Shown piece after piece: positions 54,259-62,594 of a stretch of 64,000 nt of DNA (positions within the stretch are counted from its first letter, which is position 1; the number at the start of each line of letters is the position of its first letter). Both the position numbers and the translations under genes were made by a program. The notes beneath the pieces were generated by a model. That model did not search any database, was not told the origin of the DNA, and saw only the letters and a list, made by a program, of their open reading frames with translations. This stretch comes from Lachnospiraceae bacterium (lineage in GTDB: Bacteria > Bacillota > Clostridia > Lachnospirales > Lachnospiraceae): contig JAFQCK010000025.1 of assembly GCA_017416465.1 (NCBI GenBank), forward strand, positions 1-64,000, given 5' to 3'.

Positions 54259-54503
54259 CTATGTTACGCTCCGTAACATCCCTTAAAAACCTCTTTATTA
54301 CAAGTTTTTGTATTTCTGTATTAATTATTTAATACAATATAGCACCCATATTTTTTACTGTCAATCTTTTTTTTATATATTTGTAACTTAATAATTATGT
54401 GTTTATAAAAGACCTTTAATATAAAAGTTCAACATAAAACAGATATAACACCTATGTTACGCTCCGTAACATCTCTTGAAAACGTCTTAATTATAAGCTT
54501 TTT
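54259..54503. repeat. Two copies of a 50-bp hairpin repeat
   Basis: CTATGTTACGCTCCGTAACA followed by TC occurs identically at 54259-54280 and 54452-54473. Each copy holds the stem ATGTTAC/GTAACAT with a GCTCC-type loop. The similarity goes on for about 28 bp (CTT-AAAAC-TCTT-ATTA-AAG-TTTT). In the first copy an outer GGGATGT (54248-54254) can also pair with ACATCCC, competing with the inner stem. Both lie in the 970-bp gap between the XRE gene and rtcB, which otherwise holds only the small ORF at 54710. Confidence 0.65.
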
Positions 54504-54709
54504 TTTAATACCAGTCAAATTATGAGTCTACTAAAAAAAGTTTAAGAAAAGTTTAAGGTTTATATATTTAAAAGTTATTTTTAAAAAATCCCAAAAAATT
54601 ATAATAAGCTATAAAGTCTTTTAATTCATCTGCCGATAAGTCTACCAACGTGATTAAAAATTCACACCAATAAAAGAAACTATTAACCCGATTTGAAAGG
54701 AGGATAATC

Positions 54710-54799
54710 ATGACAACGAATACATTTAAAACAATTAACACTGACAACTTCATATTAGCTACAAAGGTTTTGGTTATCCTTATGCCGACAAATGGGTAA
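54710..54799 (+). CDS. 29-codon ORF in the rtcB leader, possible leader peptide
   Basis: ATG at 54710 preceded by AAAGGAGG at ideal spacing; it encodes MTTNTFKTINTDNFILATKV and nine more residues, then TAA. The Thr/Asn-rich start and hydrophobic end fit no family I know. It lies on the same strand as rtcB, 250 bp upstream, with a short terminator-like hairpin in between. It could be a leader peptide for attenuation or a small toxin-like peptide. Confidence 0.5.
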   Translation: MTTNTFKTINTDNFILATKVLVILMPTNG

Positions 54800-54929
54800 T
54801 CTATATTCTAATCATATGTGTAAAGTAATCAAACGGTATGTTTATAATTCCACATCTCATTACTTTCACACAATTCTCGAAATAGATTTCTCATAAGAAT
54901 AATAATTAAATATATTCCTTACGATAACC

Positions 54930-54955
54930 ACACCTTTAATCAAGGTGTTATTTTT
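54930..54955 (+). terminator. Short terminator-like hairpin before rtcB
   Basis: ACACCTT (54930-54936) pairs with AAGGTGT (54942-54948), and TATTTTTG follows. It lies 97 bp before the rtcB start and downstream of the 29-codon ORF, the position of an attenuator. Confidence 0.5.
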
Positions 54956-55051
54956 GTGCCTAAAAATAATATGGAATTGTTCTGTGTTAAATTGATATGA
55001 ATATTTTTTTAACTTTGAAAACAAAAACCATATCGAAAGGACAAAATTATT

Positions 55052-56200
55052 ATGAAAACTATTGAAGGAATCTATACCAGTGCAAATATTTTCGCAACTT
55101 CAAATGAATTAACAGCAATCGATAATTATGCAATCGCTCAGATACAAATGCTTTGCAACAATGAAGCTTTAAAAGACTGCCTGATTCGTGTTATGCCTGA
55201 CGTTCATCCGGGCATTGTAGGAACAATTGGACTTACTATGACAATTGGTAAAAAATTAATGCCTAATCTTATAGGCATCGATATCGGCTGTGGAATGACT
55301 TTATCAAAATTAAAATGTAAAAAAATTGAATTTCAAAAGCTTGATGCTGTAATCAGAGAAAATGTTCCATCCGGATTTTCAATCAGAAATAAAATTCATC
55401 ACCTTGCTAATGAGTTTGATTTCACAAGACTTAAATGCTACAAACACATTCGTGAAGAAAAAGCATTGCTTAGTCTTGGGACTTTGGGTGGTGGAAATCA
55501 TTTTATAGAAGCAGATAAAGATGAAGAAGGATATCTCTACGTTGTTATTCACAGTGGCAGCCGTAACCTCGGCAAAGAAGTTACTGAATATTATTTAAAT
55601 GAAGGTCAAAAAGAATTAAAAGACAAAGATATAAATATTCCTTATGAACTTACCTATCTTGAAGGTGAAATTTTAAAGGATTATTTACACGATATTCAAG
55701 TTTCTCAGGAATTTGCATCACTTAACAGAGAAATCATTCTTGCTGAATTAGTAAAAGGAATGAAATGGAAAGTAATTGAGAGCTATAAGTGTATCCATAA
55801 CTATATAGACAATTCTAAAGAAACAATTGCTGCTTTCCATTCACCAATACTTAGAAAAGGTGCAATTTCTGCAAAGCTTAATGAAAAAGTTATTATTCCA
55901 ATTAATATGCGTGATGGAATAATTCTTGGCACAGGTTTGGGAAATACCAACTGGAACTGTTCTGCACCACATGGTTCAGGCAGACTTATGAAACGCGAAG
56001 ATATTAAATCGAACTACACAGTGTCTGCTTACAAATCAGAAATGAAAGGAATCTATTCATCTTGCATTAACAAGTATACTTTAGATGAAGCACCTTTTGC
56101 TTACAGACGAATAGATGAAATTGTATCTGCGATTAAGGATACTGTAATTATTGATAACATTATTAAACCGATTTATAACTATAAAGCCGGTGGAAATTAA
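55052..56200 (+). CDS. rtcB: RNA 3'-phosphate/5'-OH ligase RtcB
   Basis: 382 residues, the shorter bacterial type. Metal and GTP ligands are visible: VMPDVHPGIVGTIG, GIDIGCGM (the conserved cysteine), GTLGGGNHFIE, VIHSGSRNLGK, and the guanylated histidine in NCSAPHGSGRLMKR. The enzyme joins RNA ends with 2',3'-cyclic phosphate or 3'-phosphate to 5'-OH ends. AAAGGA precedes the ATG. It begins a tight operon that ends with prfH (gaps of 30, 19 and 28 bp). PrfH and this RtcB type are reported to rescue and reseal ribosomes whose decoding-centre RNA has been cut. Confidence 0.95.
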   Translation: MKTIEGIYTSANIFATSNELTAIDNYAIAQIQMLCNNEALKDCLIRVMPDVHPGIVGTIGLTMTIGKKLMPNLIGIDIGCGMTLSKLKCKKIEFQKLDAVIRENVPSGFSIRNKIHHLANEFDFTRLKCYKHIREEKALLSLGTLGGGNHFIEADKDEEGYLYVVIHSGSRNLGKEVTEYYLNEGQKELKDKDINIPYELTYLEGEILKDYLHDIQVSQEFASLNREIILAELVKGMKWKVIESYKCIHNYIDNSKETIAAFHSPILRKGAISAKLNEKVIIPINMRDGIILGTGLGNTNWNCSAPHGSGRLMKREDIKSNYTVSAYKSEMKGIYSSCINKYTLDEAPFAYRRIDEIVSAIKDTVIIDNIIKPIYNYKAGGN

Positions 56201-56230
56201 TAGTAATATATTTTACGAAAGGATTATTTT

Positions 56231-57292
56231 ATGAATTTACCAATTACAATAAATCAAAATGAATTATTAGATATTTTATTAAATATTGCAATGGTAAGAC
56301 CTGTATTTATCTGGGGCGCACCCGGAATTGGAAAATCTGCATTAGTTGAAACATTTGCAAATGATATTGGTCTTCCATGCGTATCACTTCTTGGCAGTCA
56401 GCTTGCACCGGAAGATATCATCGGTATTCCACAGATTAAAGATGATGTATCCGTATTTCTTCCACCTAAAATGATTGCCAGAAAAGAACCTTATGTATTA
56501 TTTCTTGATGAATTAAATGCCTGTTCGCAGGAGGTTCAAAAAGCATTCTACAGTTTAATTCACGAAAGAAGAATCGGTGAATATCATCTTCCTGAAGGAA
56601 GTATTATCATTGGTGCAGGTAATCGCGCCTGCGACAGTGCAATTGTAAAAACAATGTCTTCTGCCTTAATCAACAGAATGTTTCATGTTGAGTTAAAAGC
56701 AGATTCAAGACAGTGGATTAAATGGGCAGAAGAAAACAATTTACATCCATGGGTTATCGATTACATAATCAATCGACCTGACCATTTATTTGCTGAAGCA
56801 CCAAAAACTGAAGAACCTTTTTCAACTCCCCGTTCGTGGCATATGCTTAGTGACTCATTAAAAGAATTTAATGCCGGAACAAAAGAAATAGATACTAACA
56901 TTTTAAAAACACTTTGTTATGCCTGCTTAACTCCATCACACGCAGGAATGTTTATGGCATATACAAAAAACATAAAAAATAAGGATATGCTTGAAAAAAT
57001 AATATCCAAAGAAGCTAAATGGCCGGATGCTCCAAAAGACAGAGATATATTATATTTTCTTGCTCAATCTTTTCGTGCCAGACTTATACAGGATTTACCA
57101 AAAAATAAACAGGATATAAGCGGAAGTATGCTTACATTCGTATATCGTGCAAAAGCAATGATAAAAGAACTTTCTTCTATTAACTTTGAACTTGCACAGA
57201 TGACCGTAGGAAGTGATAATACCGAAGCCTTGCCGGATTGGTTTATGGTTGAGATTATCAGAGACCTTCCAAGACTTGTTGAACAAAAATAA
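56231..57292 (+). CDS. MoxR-type AAA+ ATPase
   Basis: 353 residues. Walker A is WGAPGIGKSALVETFA, Walker B VLFLDELNACS, sensor 1 IIIGAGNRACD, and the arginine finger region is in SSALINRMFHVEL. The C-terminal lid runs from about 200. MoxR ATPases usually work with VWA-domain proteins, and one is encoded 19 bp downstream. The pair may remodel or load a substrate, here perhaps the damaged ribosome or the RNA ligase; this role is inferred only from the operon. Confidence 0.92.
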   Translation: MNLPITINQNELLDILLNIAMVRPVFIWGAPGIGKSALVETFANDIGLPCVSLLGSQLAPEDIIGIPQIKDDVSVFLPPKMIARKEPYVLFLDELNACSQEVQKAFYSLIHERRIGEYHLPEGSIIIGAGNRACDSAIVKTMSSALINRMFHVELKADSRQWIKWAEENNLHPWVIDYIINRPDHLFAEAPKTEEPFSTPRSWHMLSDSLKEFNAGTKEIDTNILKTLCYACLTPSHAGMFMAYTKNIKNKDMLEKIISKEAKWPDAPKDRDILYFLAQSFRARLIQDLPKNKQDISGSMLTFVYRAKAMIKELSSINFELAQMTVGSDNTEALPDWFMVEIIRDLPRLVEQK

Positions 57293-57311
57293 AGGAGAGT
57301 GAATTATATAA

Positions 57312-59195
57312 ATGCCTAGATTAGAAGATAAATATTATTGGCGTGCAGATGATATTCCGCAAAAGCTACAACCTTTTTATCAAGGCTACAGTAAAGTCTC
57401 AGGACACAAGCTATTAGGCGAACTAAGTGGAACAGTGTATATGAAATCTAATCGTGAATACGGACATTACGGCATAGCTACTGTAGATAAATATGGCAAA
57501 ATTCATGTGAATCCGTATATTCAAATAACATCAGATGAGTGGGCATATGTCCTTGCACATTGCCTTCTACATCTCGCCTTCGGACATTTTGATGATGCTA
57601 AAATTCCAAAAGATGATTTTAACAATTTTAACTCTGAACTTTGGAACAAAGCCTGTGATATTTATATTACACGCTTTTTATATGACATAGATTTTGGAAC
57701 ACCTTTAACAGATGACCCAGCTGATTTTTATTCTATAAAGTTAAATGATGAAGCAAAAATATATGAACATCTTGTATATTTAAACGAAAATGTTTCAGAC
57801 AACAGTGTTTTGAATAAGAGTGATTTAAATAAAAAAAGTTCATACAGTATCTACGGAACTAACGGAGACCAGAAAGATATGCTTGGACTTGACAAACCCA
57901 TTGTATATAAAAATGGCGAACATAATCAATTTATAGAAGATTTTTCTCTAGCGATTAACCGTTCTGTATCAAACGCAGTTCACTTTGCTGGAGGATATGA
58001 TAACTTCAAAGAAGATTCTGTTATAAAAAAGGCTTCTAACTGGTTTCTTACACATTATCCCCTACTCGGTGGCCTTGCATCTTCATTTAAAATTATTGAA
58101 AATCCTGATATGTGTTACAAATATGAAATACACATCGCAGCCGTTGATATTTCTGCGGGTGAAATTTATGTAAATACTTCTGCAAATTTAACAGAAGAAG
58201 AATGGAAATTTGTTCTTGCACACGAATATCTTCATGCAGGATTAAGCCATCATAAACGCTGTCTTGGACGTAATAAATATTTATGGAATGTAGCATGTGA
58301 CTATGTAATCAATGATTGGCTAATCGAAATGCAAATCGGAAAAATGCCTGAAGAAGGACTTCTGTTTGATAAAGATTTACATGGTTACTCTGCCGAAGCA
58401 ATCTATGACATTATCATTAAAGAGATGAGAAAATCCAAAAAACATGCCACATTTCGCGGATTTGGTCATGGTGACATTATGACTGATAATGTTAAGGGTT
58501 TTGCTTCAAATATTCACGCCAAAGGAATAACCTTAGATGAATTTTTTAAAAATGCTTTAAAAGAAGGCTTGGATTTCCATAATTCAAATAATCGTGGATA
58601 TCTTCCTGCTGGATTAATTGAAGAAATCAAAGCTTTATCTACTCCACCTATACCTTGGGAAGTGGAGCTTGGAAATTGGTTTGACATAAATTTTCCACCT
58701 CTTGAAAAACACAGAACTTACGCAAGACCGAGCAGAAGACAAGGCGCAACCCCTGATATCCCAAGACCTCGTTATGTTCTGATGGAAGAAGATAAATTAA
58801 GCAGAACATTTGGTGTAGTAATTGACACCTCGGGCTCTATGTCAACAAAGCAAATAGGCTTAGCACTTGGCGCAATCGCAAGTTATGCTGTTTCGAAAGA
58901 TGTTCCTTTAGTTCGTGTAGTATTTTGTGATGCAGACGCTTATGATGCCGGTTATATGACCCCTTATGATGTTGCCGGAAAAGTAAAGATTATCGGACGT
59001 GGTGGAACTATACTTCAACCTGCGATTACATTATTAGAAAAAGCAAAAGATTTTCCAAAAGATGGACCTATACTTATAATAACTGACGGATATATTGAAA
59101 ACAGAATTTCAATTCATATAGAACATGCATATCTTTTACCTAAAGGAAACAAATTACCATTTAATCCTAAAGGTAAAGTATTCTATTTTAAATAA
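57312..59195 (+). CDS. VWA-domain protein with two metallopeptidase-like repeats (DUF2201-like)
   Basis: 627 residues. Two similar halves come first: EWAYVLAHCLLHLAFGHFDD (His83, His87, His92) with LWNKACDIYITRFL, and EWKFVLAHEYLHAGLSHHKR (His304, Glu305, His308, His313) with LWNVACDYVINDWL. The second keeps a full HExxH; in the first the glutamate is cysteine, so it is likely inactive. The C-terminal VWA domain (about 500-627) has the MIDAS motif VIDTSGSMS, with GRGGTILQP and IITDGYIE. AAA+ and VWA partners are known to act together. Confidence 0.9.
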   Translation: MPRLEDKYYWRADDIPQKLQPFYQGYSKVSGHKLLGELSGTVYMKSNREYGHYGIATVDKYGKIHVNPYIQITSDEWAYVLAHCLLHLAFGHFDDAKIPKDDFNNFNSELWNKACDIYITRFLYDIDFGTPLTDDPADFYSIKLNDEAKIYEHLVYLNENVSDNSVLNKSDLNKKSSYSIYGTNGDQKDMLGLDKPIVYKNGEHNQFIEDFSLAINRSVSNAVHFAGGYDNFKEDSVIKKASNWFLTHYPLLGGLASSFKIIENPDMCYKYEIHIAAVDISAGEIYVNTSANLTEEEWKFVLAHEYLHAGLSHHKRCLGRNKYLWNVACDYVINDWLIEMQIGKMPEEGLLFDKDLHGYSAEAIYDIIIKEMRKSKKHATFRGFGHGDIMTDNVKGFASNIHAKGITLDEFFKNALKEGLDFHNSNNRGYLPAGLIEEIKALSTPPIPWEVELGNWFDINFPPLEKHRTYARPSRRQGATPDIPRPRYVLMEEDKLSRTFGVVIDTSGSMSTKQIGLALGAIASYAVSKDVPLVRVVFCDADAYDAGYMTPYDVAGKVKIIGRGGTILQPAITLLEKAKDFPKDGPILIITDGYIENRISIHIEHAYLLPKGNKLPFNPKGKVFYFK

Positions 59196-59223
59196 TAATA
59201 TAAATTGAGGTGATTATTAAATT

Positions 59224-59832
59224 ATGATTATTCAGATAAGCTCAGGTCAAGGACCAGTAGAGTGCGAATTAGCAGTAAAAAAATTGTTAACATCTCTTAT
59301 GGATGAATTTTCAGATATCGAAATATTATCTAAACATGCCTCAAAAACAATGGGCTATTATACTTCTGTACTTTTTGAAACAAAGAACGATTTATCTTTC
59401 TTAGAAGGCAGTATACAGTGGATATGTGAAAGTCCATTAAGAAACGGACATAAAAGAAAAAACTGGTTCGTTGATGTAAGTATAATACCCGAAGTTAAAA
59501 ATATCTGTAATGAACATGATATCTGCCTGAAACAAGATGTTCGTATGGAACGTTTCCACTCAGGTGGCAAAGGTGGACAAAATGTAAATAAAGTTGAAAC
59601 CGGCGTCAGACTTATACATATTCCAACAGGCATCACAGTTACTTCAACTGCTGAGAGAAGCCAGTTACTTAACCGTAAAAATGCTTTAAATAAATTAAAT
59701 ATTATTCTAGAGGAACATTCAAAAAATGCTAAACAGAAACAGATTAATTCTGCTTGGAGGGAGCATACTAAAATTGTACGTGGTAATCCTGTTAGGGTGT
59801 ATAAGGGGATGAGTTTTAGGTTGGTGAAATAA
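59224..59832 (+). CDS. prfH: Peptide chain release factor-like protein PrfH
   Basis: 202 residues. The GGQ motif is in [20 protein letters not shown]. The domains that read the stop codon are absent: there is no PxT/SPF motif, and the N-terminal part is short (residues 1-100, with [20 protein letters not shown]). The C-terminal tail is basic. PrfH releases the peptide from damaged ribosomes without a stop codon, so that RtcB can reseal the cut rRNA. It is the last gene of the operon and is followed by a strong hairpin. Confidence 0.93.
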   Translation: MIIQISSGQGPVECELAVKKLLTSLMDEFSDIEILSKHASKTMGYYTSVLFETKNDLSFLEGSIQWICESPLRNGHKRKNWFVDVSIIPEVKNICNEHDICLKQDVRMERFHSGGKGGQNVNKVETGVRLIHIPTGITVTSTAERSQLLNRKNALNKLNIILEEHSKNAKQKQINSAWREHTKIVRGNPVRVYKGMSFRLVK

Positions 59833-59890
59833 ATATTATATCTACTTTACTTGCACCATCTCTCTATATATAACAATTCTAATAAAAAAG

Positions 59891-59942
59891 ATAGTTTATA
59901 TTCTTGCATAAATTTTATCTTTTTAGTAAGAATATAAACTAT
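59891..59942. terminator. Terminator between prfH and the facing gene
   Basis: A perfect 15-bp stem ATAGTTTATATTCTT/AAGAATATAAACTAT with a 22-nt loop and T-rich flanks, able to act on both strands. Confidence 0.8.
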
Positions 59943-60011
59943 TTTTCTTTTTTATAATCGTTATATTTTATACTGTCGATTTTATAATTATTACATTTAA
60001 ATATTGTAACT

Positions 60012-60659
60012 TTATTTTTCAAAATAAGTTCTTAACTCATCAGACAATTCATTATATAATTCTCCTAATAAGCCTTTTTTTATCTCATAAATACACTCAA
60101 CATATTTCTCTTCTTTAATTTGCTTTTTAAATATAAAAATAATCGTATATTTTTCACTTATAAATTCATCAATAGTTCTTGGAATTAAAGTTACCGGAAA
60201 CGACGTATCTTTAATATTTTTAAATCCTAATGTGGCAATATTTCCATAACCATATGTAAAATCAACATACTGTGATATCTTATCTTTCAAACCAACTTTC
60301 ATATATTTAGCATCTTTTAGTTTAAGAATATCTGCACAACACGAACTTTTTTCATTAACAGTACTACGGCTATGATTTCTTGAAGGCGAACAATCTTGTA
60401 TAGTTATTCCATCTCCCTTGCCTTCATTATACCTTTTACATCTATTATAAAATTCATTTGCATTCAAAGTTTTACTATCAATCCCGAATAAGTGCATAAA
60501 ATTTTTCTTTTCAAAACGACATTGAAACCAAAAATATTCAGAGCTTCTATTTTTAGCAACAAGCAAAAAAGAATTTTCAACTAATTTAGAATATTCAAAC
60601 GCAGCTTTATATATATGCTTTAATAATTCCTTATCATTTAGCCTTTTATTTATAATCAT
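60012..60659 (-). CDS. Possible PBECR4-like RNase-fold protein behind a structured RNA
   Basis: 215 residues, no signal or membrane helix. The block FQCRFEKKNFMHLFGIDSKT followed by NANEFYNRC resembles the FLHLTGV-type core of PBECR4 domains (the barnase/EndoU/colicin/RelE-like RNase fold); I hold this with only moderate confidence. The middle has a Cys/Ser-rich stretch (CSPSRNHSRSTVNEKSSCCA), and the C-terminus is charged. The start ATG at 60659 has GGGGAGTAGAGG, which lies directly behind the T-tract of a strong terminator. That arrangement is the one seen for type III toxin genes. It faces the rtcB-prfH operon. Confidence 0.6.
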   Translation of the reverse strand: MIINKRLNDKELLKHIYKAAFEYSKLVENSFLLVAKNRSSEYFWFQCRFEKKNFMHLFGIDSKTLNANEFYNRCKRYNEGKGDGITIQDCSPSRNHSRSTVNEKSSCCADILKLKDAKYMKVGLKDKISQYVDFTYGYGNIATLGFKNIKDTSFPVTLIPRTIDEFISEKYTIIFIFKKQIKEEKYVECIYEIKKGLLGELYNELSDELRTYFEK

Positions 60660-60666
60660 CCTCTAC

Positions 60667-60973
60667 TCCCCAAAAAAACAAAAGAGTCTTGCTCTTCGCA
60701 AGACTCTAATTCTACTGTAAAATACTGGTTTATTTAGGTGCGTGCCACCCAATTGAAAGCCTTCCACTTTCATTCGAAATCAACTATTTCGTAGAGTAGT
60801 TGCATAGTTTTAACGTTTCCAGTATAACGGCGATACGCTCCTTATATCGCGTGTCCATATTAATATGGAGAAGAAATTCTCTTCTGGCAACTTCAGTATA
60901 TCACTTATTTAAACTGAATACAATTGGTATTTTTATCTTGCTCACTATAAAAAATCACCATCTTTAATATATC
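60667..60973 (-). ncRNA. Structured non-coding RNA of about 300 nt with its own promoter and terminator
   Basis: Transcription should start near 60973 and end at the terminator 60684-60706 (perfect 9-bp stem GAGTCTTGC/GCAAGACTC) with its T-tract at 60672-60683. The ends of the core pair (GTGATATACTG 60904-60894 with CAGTATTTTAC 60727-60717, one mismatch). Between them lie hairpins CCATAT-TA-ATATGG (60855-60868), GCGATA/TATCGC (60830-60850), AGAAGA/TCTTCT, GAAAG/CTTTC and GGTG/CACC (60737-60749). A GGGTGGCACG stretch recalls the T-box motif, but the CCC partner expected after it is missing. It may be an RNA antitoxin, a leader or a separate small RNA. Confidence 0.55.
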
Positions 60974-60979
60974 AAACAT

Positions 60980-61008
60980 ATTATAACACATTCTTAAAGG
61001 CATTACAA
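60980..61008 (-). promoter_or_regulatory. Strong promoter of the structured RNA
   Basis: On the minus strand TTGTAA (61003-61008), a 17-bp spacer, and TATAAT (60980-60985) with an extended TGTTATAAT. It is one of the best sigma-A-like matches in the window. Confidence 0.7.
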
Positions 61009-61060
61009 CATTTTAATATGTTATTTCAATTTGCGATATTTAAAAGGATATTAAAAAAGA

Positions 61061-62398
61061 TTACCATCCCATCTCATGTGCCACATATTCCTTCAACCTA
61101 AATATTATATACAGAGGAATACTCCACACATGTGTCTCTCCATCCATATTATCCCCTACATTTTTTAGTGACGTTTTGATTGCCATCTTTGGGTTATATC
61201 TGTTACAAAACATATGCAAACTTTTAGCCTTAGTATTATCCGCCGATTTTACTTCTATCGGAAGAAGTATTCCTTCATAATCTGAAATAAAATCTACTTC
61301 CGCATCTGTTTTTGTTCTCCAAAAATAGCTTTCAACCCCCATACATTTTAACTGTGTCATAATATAATTTTCTGTTAATGCTCCCTTAAAATGAATATAA
61401 GCAGTATCACCATCTAAAATTGTTCTATAATTCACATTTGATTTTCTTCTAAGAAGTCCTACATCAGACATATACACCTTAAAATAAGTATTATCCGCCA
61501 TTCCCGAAAGTGGAAGTTCAGGATTTGATACCAAATTCAACTTATATGCAATCCCCGCATTAACAAGCCATTCTAACGCATCTTCCAAATCCTTTGAACG
61601 CGCCCCTTTCTTTACGTGAGAAAATATAAATTTATTATTATCTCTAGCTATCTGTAAAGGAATTGCATCCCAAATCAATCTAACCTTTGTTGCAGTATCT
61701 GTTGTTGTATGCTTGCCAAAGTCATCCGCATAGTCCTTAAGAATTCTATCTTGAACTTCTTCCACTTCCTTATAATCATGCGTATCTACCCATGTCTGCA
61801 CCGCTTCCGGCATACCACCAACAATATAATAATTTTTCAAATACTTTTCTAAAGGAATTGTATATGTTTCCGAAAGCTCTCTTTCAAACGCAAATTTATT
61901 AATTCCATTAATAAATTTTTCTCCTCCGTCAGCAATTACAAATTCTTCAAAACTCATTGGATACATTTCAATTCTGTCTACTTTACCTACCGGAAATGAA
62001 ATACCTTCTTTTCTAAGAGCTACGCCAAGCAAGGAACCTGCTGCAATAATATGAAGCTCCGGCATATTTTCACAAAAATATTTAAGAGATTGTATCGCAC
62101 GCGGACAATCTTGAATCTCATCGAAAACAACTAATGTCTTCCCATTAACAATTTTTTTTCCATAAACAACATTAGCTAGTTCATCAATAATTCTCTCGAC
62201 ATCAAAATCATAATCAAAAACAGACTTTAATCCTGTATTCCCATCAAAATTGAAATATGCAACATCTTCAAATTCTTTTTTTCCAAATTCTTTAATAAGA
62301 TATGTTTTACCACACTGACGAACCCCTGTAATCAGTAACGGTTTTCTGTTCTTTTTATCTTTCCACTTCAATAATTTACTTAGCGTTTTTCTTTCCAT
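61061..62398 (-). CDS. AAA-type ATPase with DUF4143 domain
   Basis: 445 residues. The N-terminal ATPase has P-loop ITGVRQCGKTYLIKEF, Walker B LVVFDEIQDCPRAI, and the sensor IIAAGSLLGVAL. The C-terminal DUF4143 part has FKGALTENYIMTQL and FWRTKTDAEVDFISDYEGIL then LPIEVKSADNTKAKSL, a PD-(D/E)XK-like core. These proteins are common in gut bacteria and archaea; the role is not settled. Three 32-bp repeats lie 94 bp upstream. Confidence 0.92.
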   Translation of the reverse strand: MERKTLSKLLKWKDKKNRKPLLITGVRQCGKTYLIKEFGKKEFEDVAYFNFDGNTGLKSVFDYDFDVERIIDELANVVYGKKIVNGKTLVVFDEIQDCPRAIQSLKYFCENMPELHIIAAGSLLGVALRKEGISFPVGKVDRIEMYPMSFEEFVIADGGEKFINGINKFAFERELSETYTIPLEKYLKNYYIVGGMPEAVQTWVDTHDYKEVEEVQDRILKDYADDFGKHTTTDTATKVRLIWDAIPLQIARDNNKFIFSHVKKGARSKDLEDALEWLVNAGIAYKLNLVSNPELPLSGMADNTYFKVYMSDVGLLRRKSNVNYRTILDGDTAYIHFKGALTENYIMTQLKCMGVESYFWRTKTDAEVDFISDYEGILLPIEVKSADNTKAKSLHMFCNRYNPKMAIKTSLKNVGDNMDGETHVWSIPLYIIFRLKEYVAHEMGW

Positions 62399-62491
62399 AT
62401 ATAACCTCTTTTCACGACACTTTATAGAGTTCTTTTAAAAAAATACTTTTAACTAAGTTTAACATATTTATACCTAAAAGTCTATTTTGTT

Positions 62492-62587
62492 TGCGTTTTT
62501 GGCACGAATAATTGTATTTAGTCTGCGTTTTTTGGACGAATAAATGTATTTTATCTGCATTTTCGGCACGAATAATTGTCATCTAAT
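62492..62587. repeat. Three tandem 32-bp repeats before the DUF4143 ATPase gene
   Basis: Units 62492-62523, 62524-62555 and 62556-62587 follow with no spacer. The shared core is TGCGTTTT, then GG-ACGAATAA, then TGTATTT. About three helical turns separate the same positions, so a protein would meet three sites on one face. They may be iteron-like regulator sites of the ATPase gene. Confidence 0.7.
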
Positions 62588-62594
62588 ATAAGTT

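Noticed and set aside
54568-54753. 61-residue minus-strand ORF with a hydrophobic start
   Set aside because: It lacks a ribosome site, overlaps the better-supported 29-codon ORF on the other strand, and has no family pattern.
60667-60973. T-box riboswitch on the minus strand (GGGTGGCACG)
   Set aside because: The first nine bases match the T-box, but the following CCGCG and the downstream CCC partner are absent, the terminator stem does not overlap it, and the next gene is not an amino-acid gene.
62492-62587. CRISPR array
   Set aside because: The three units are contiguous and have no variable spacers; no cas gene is in the window.
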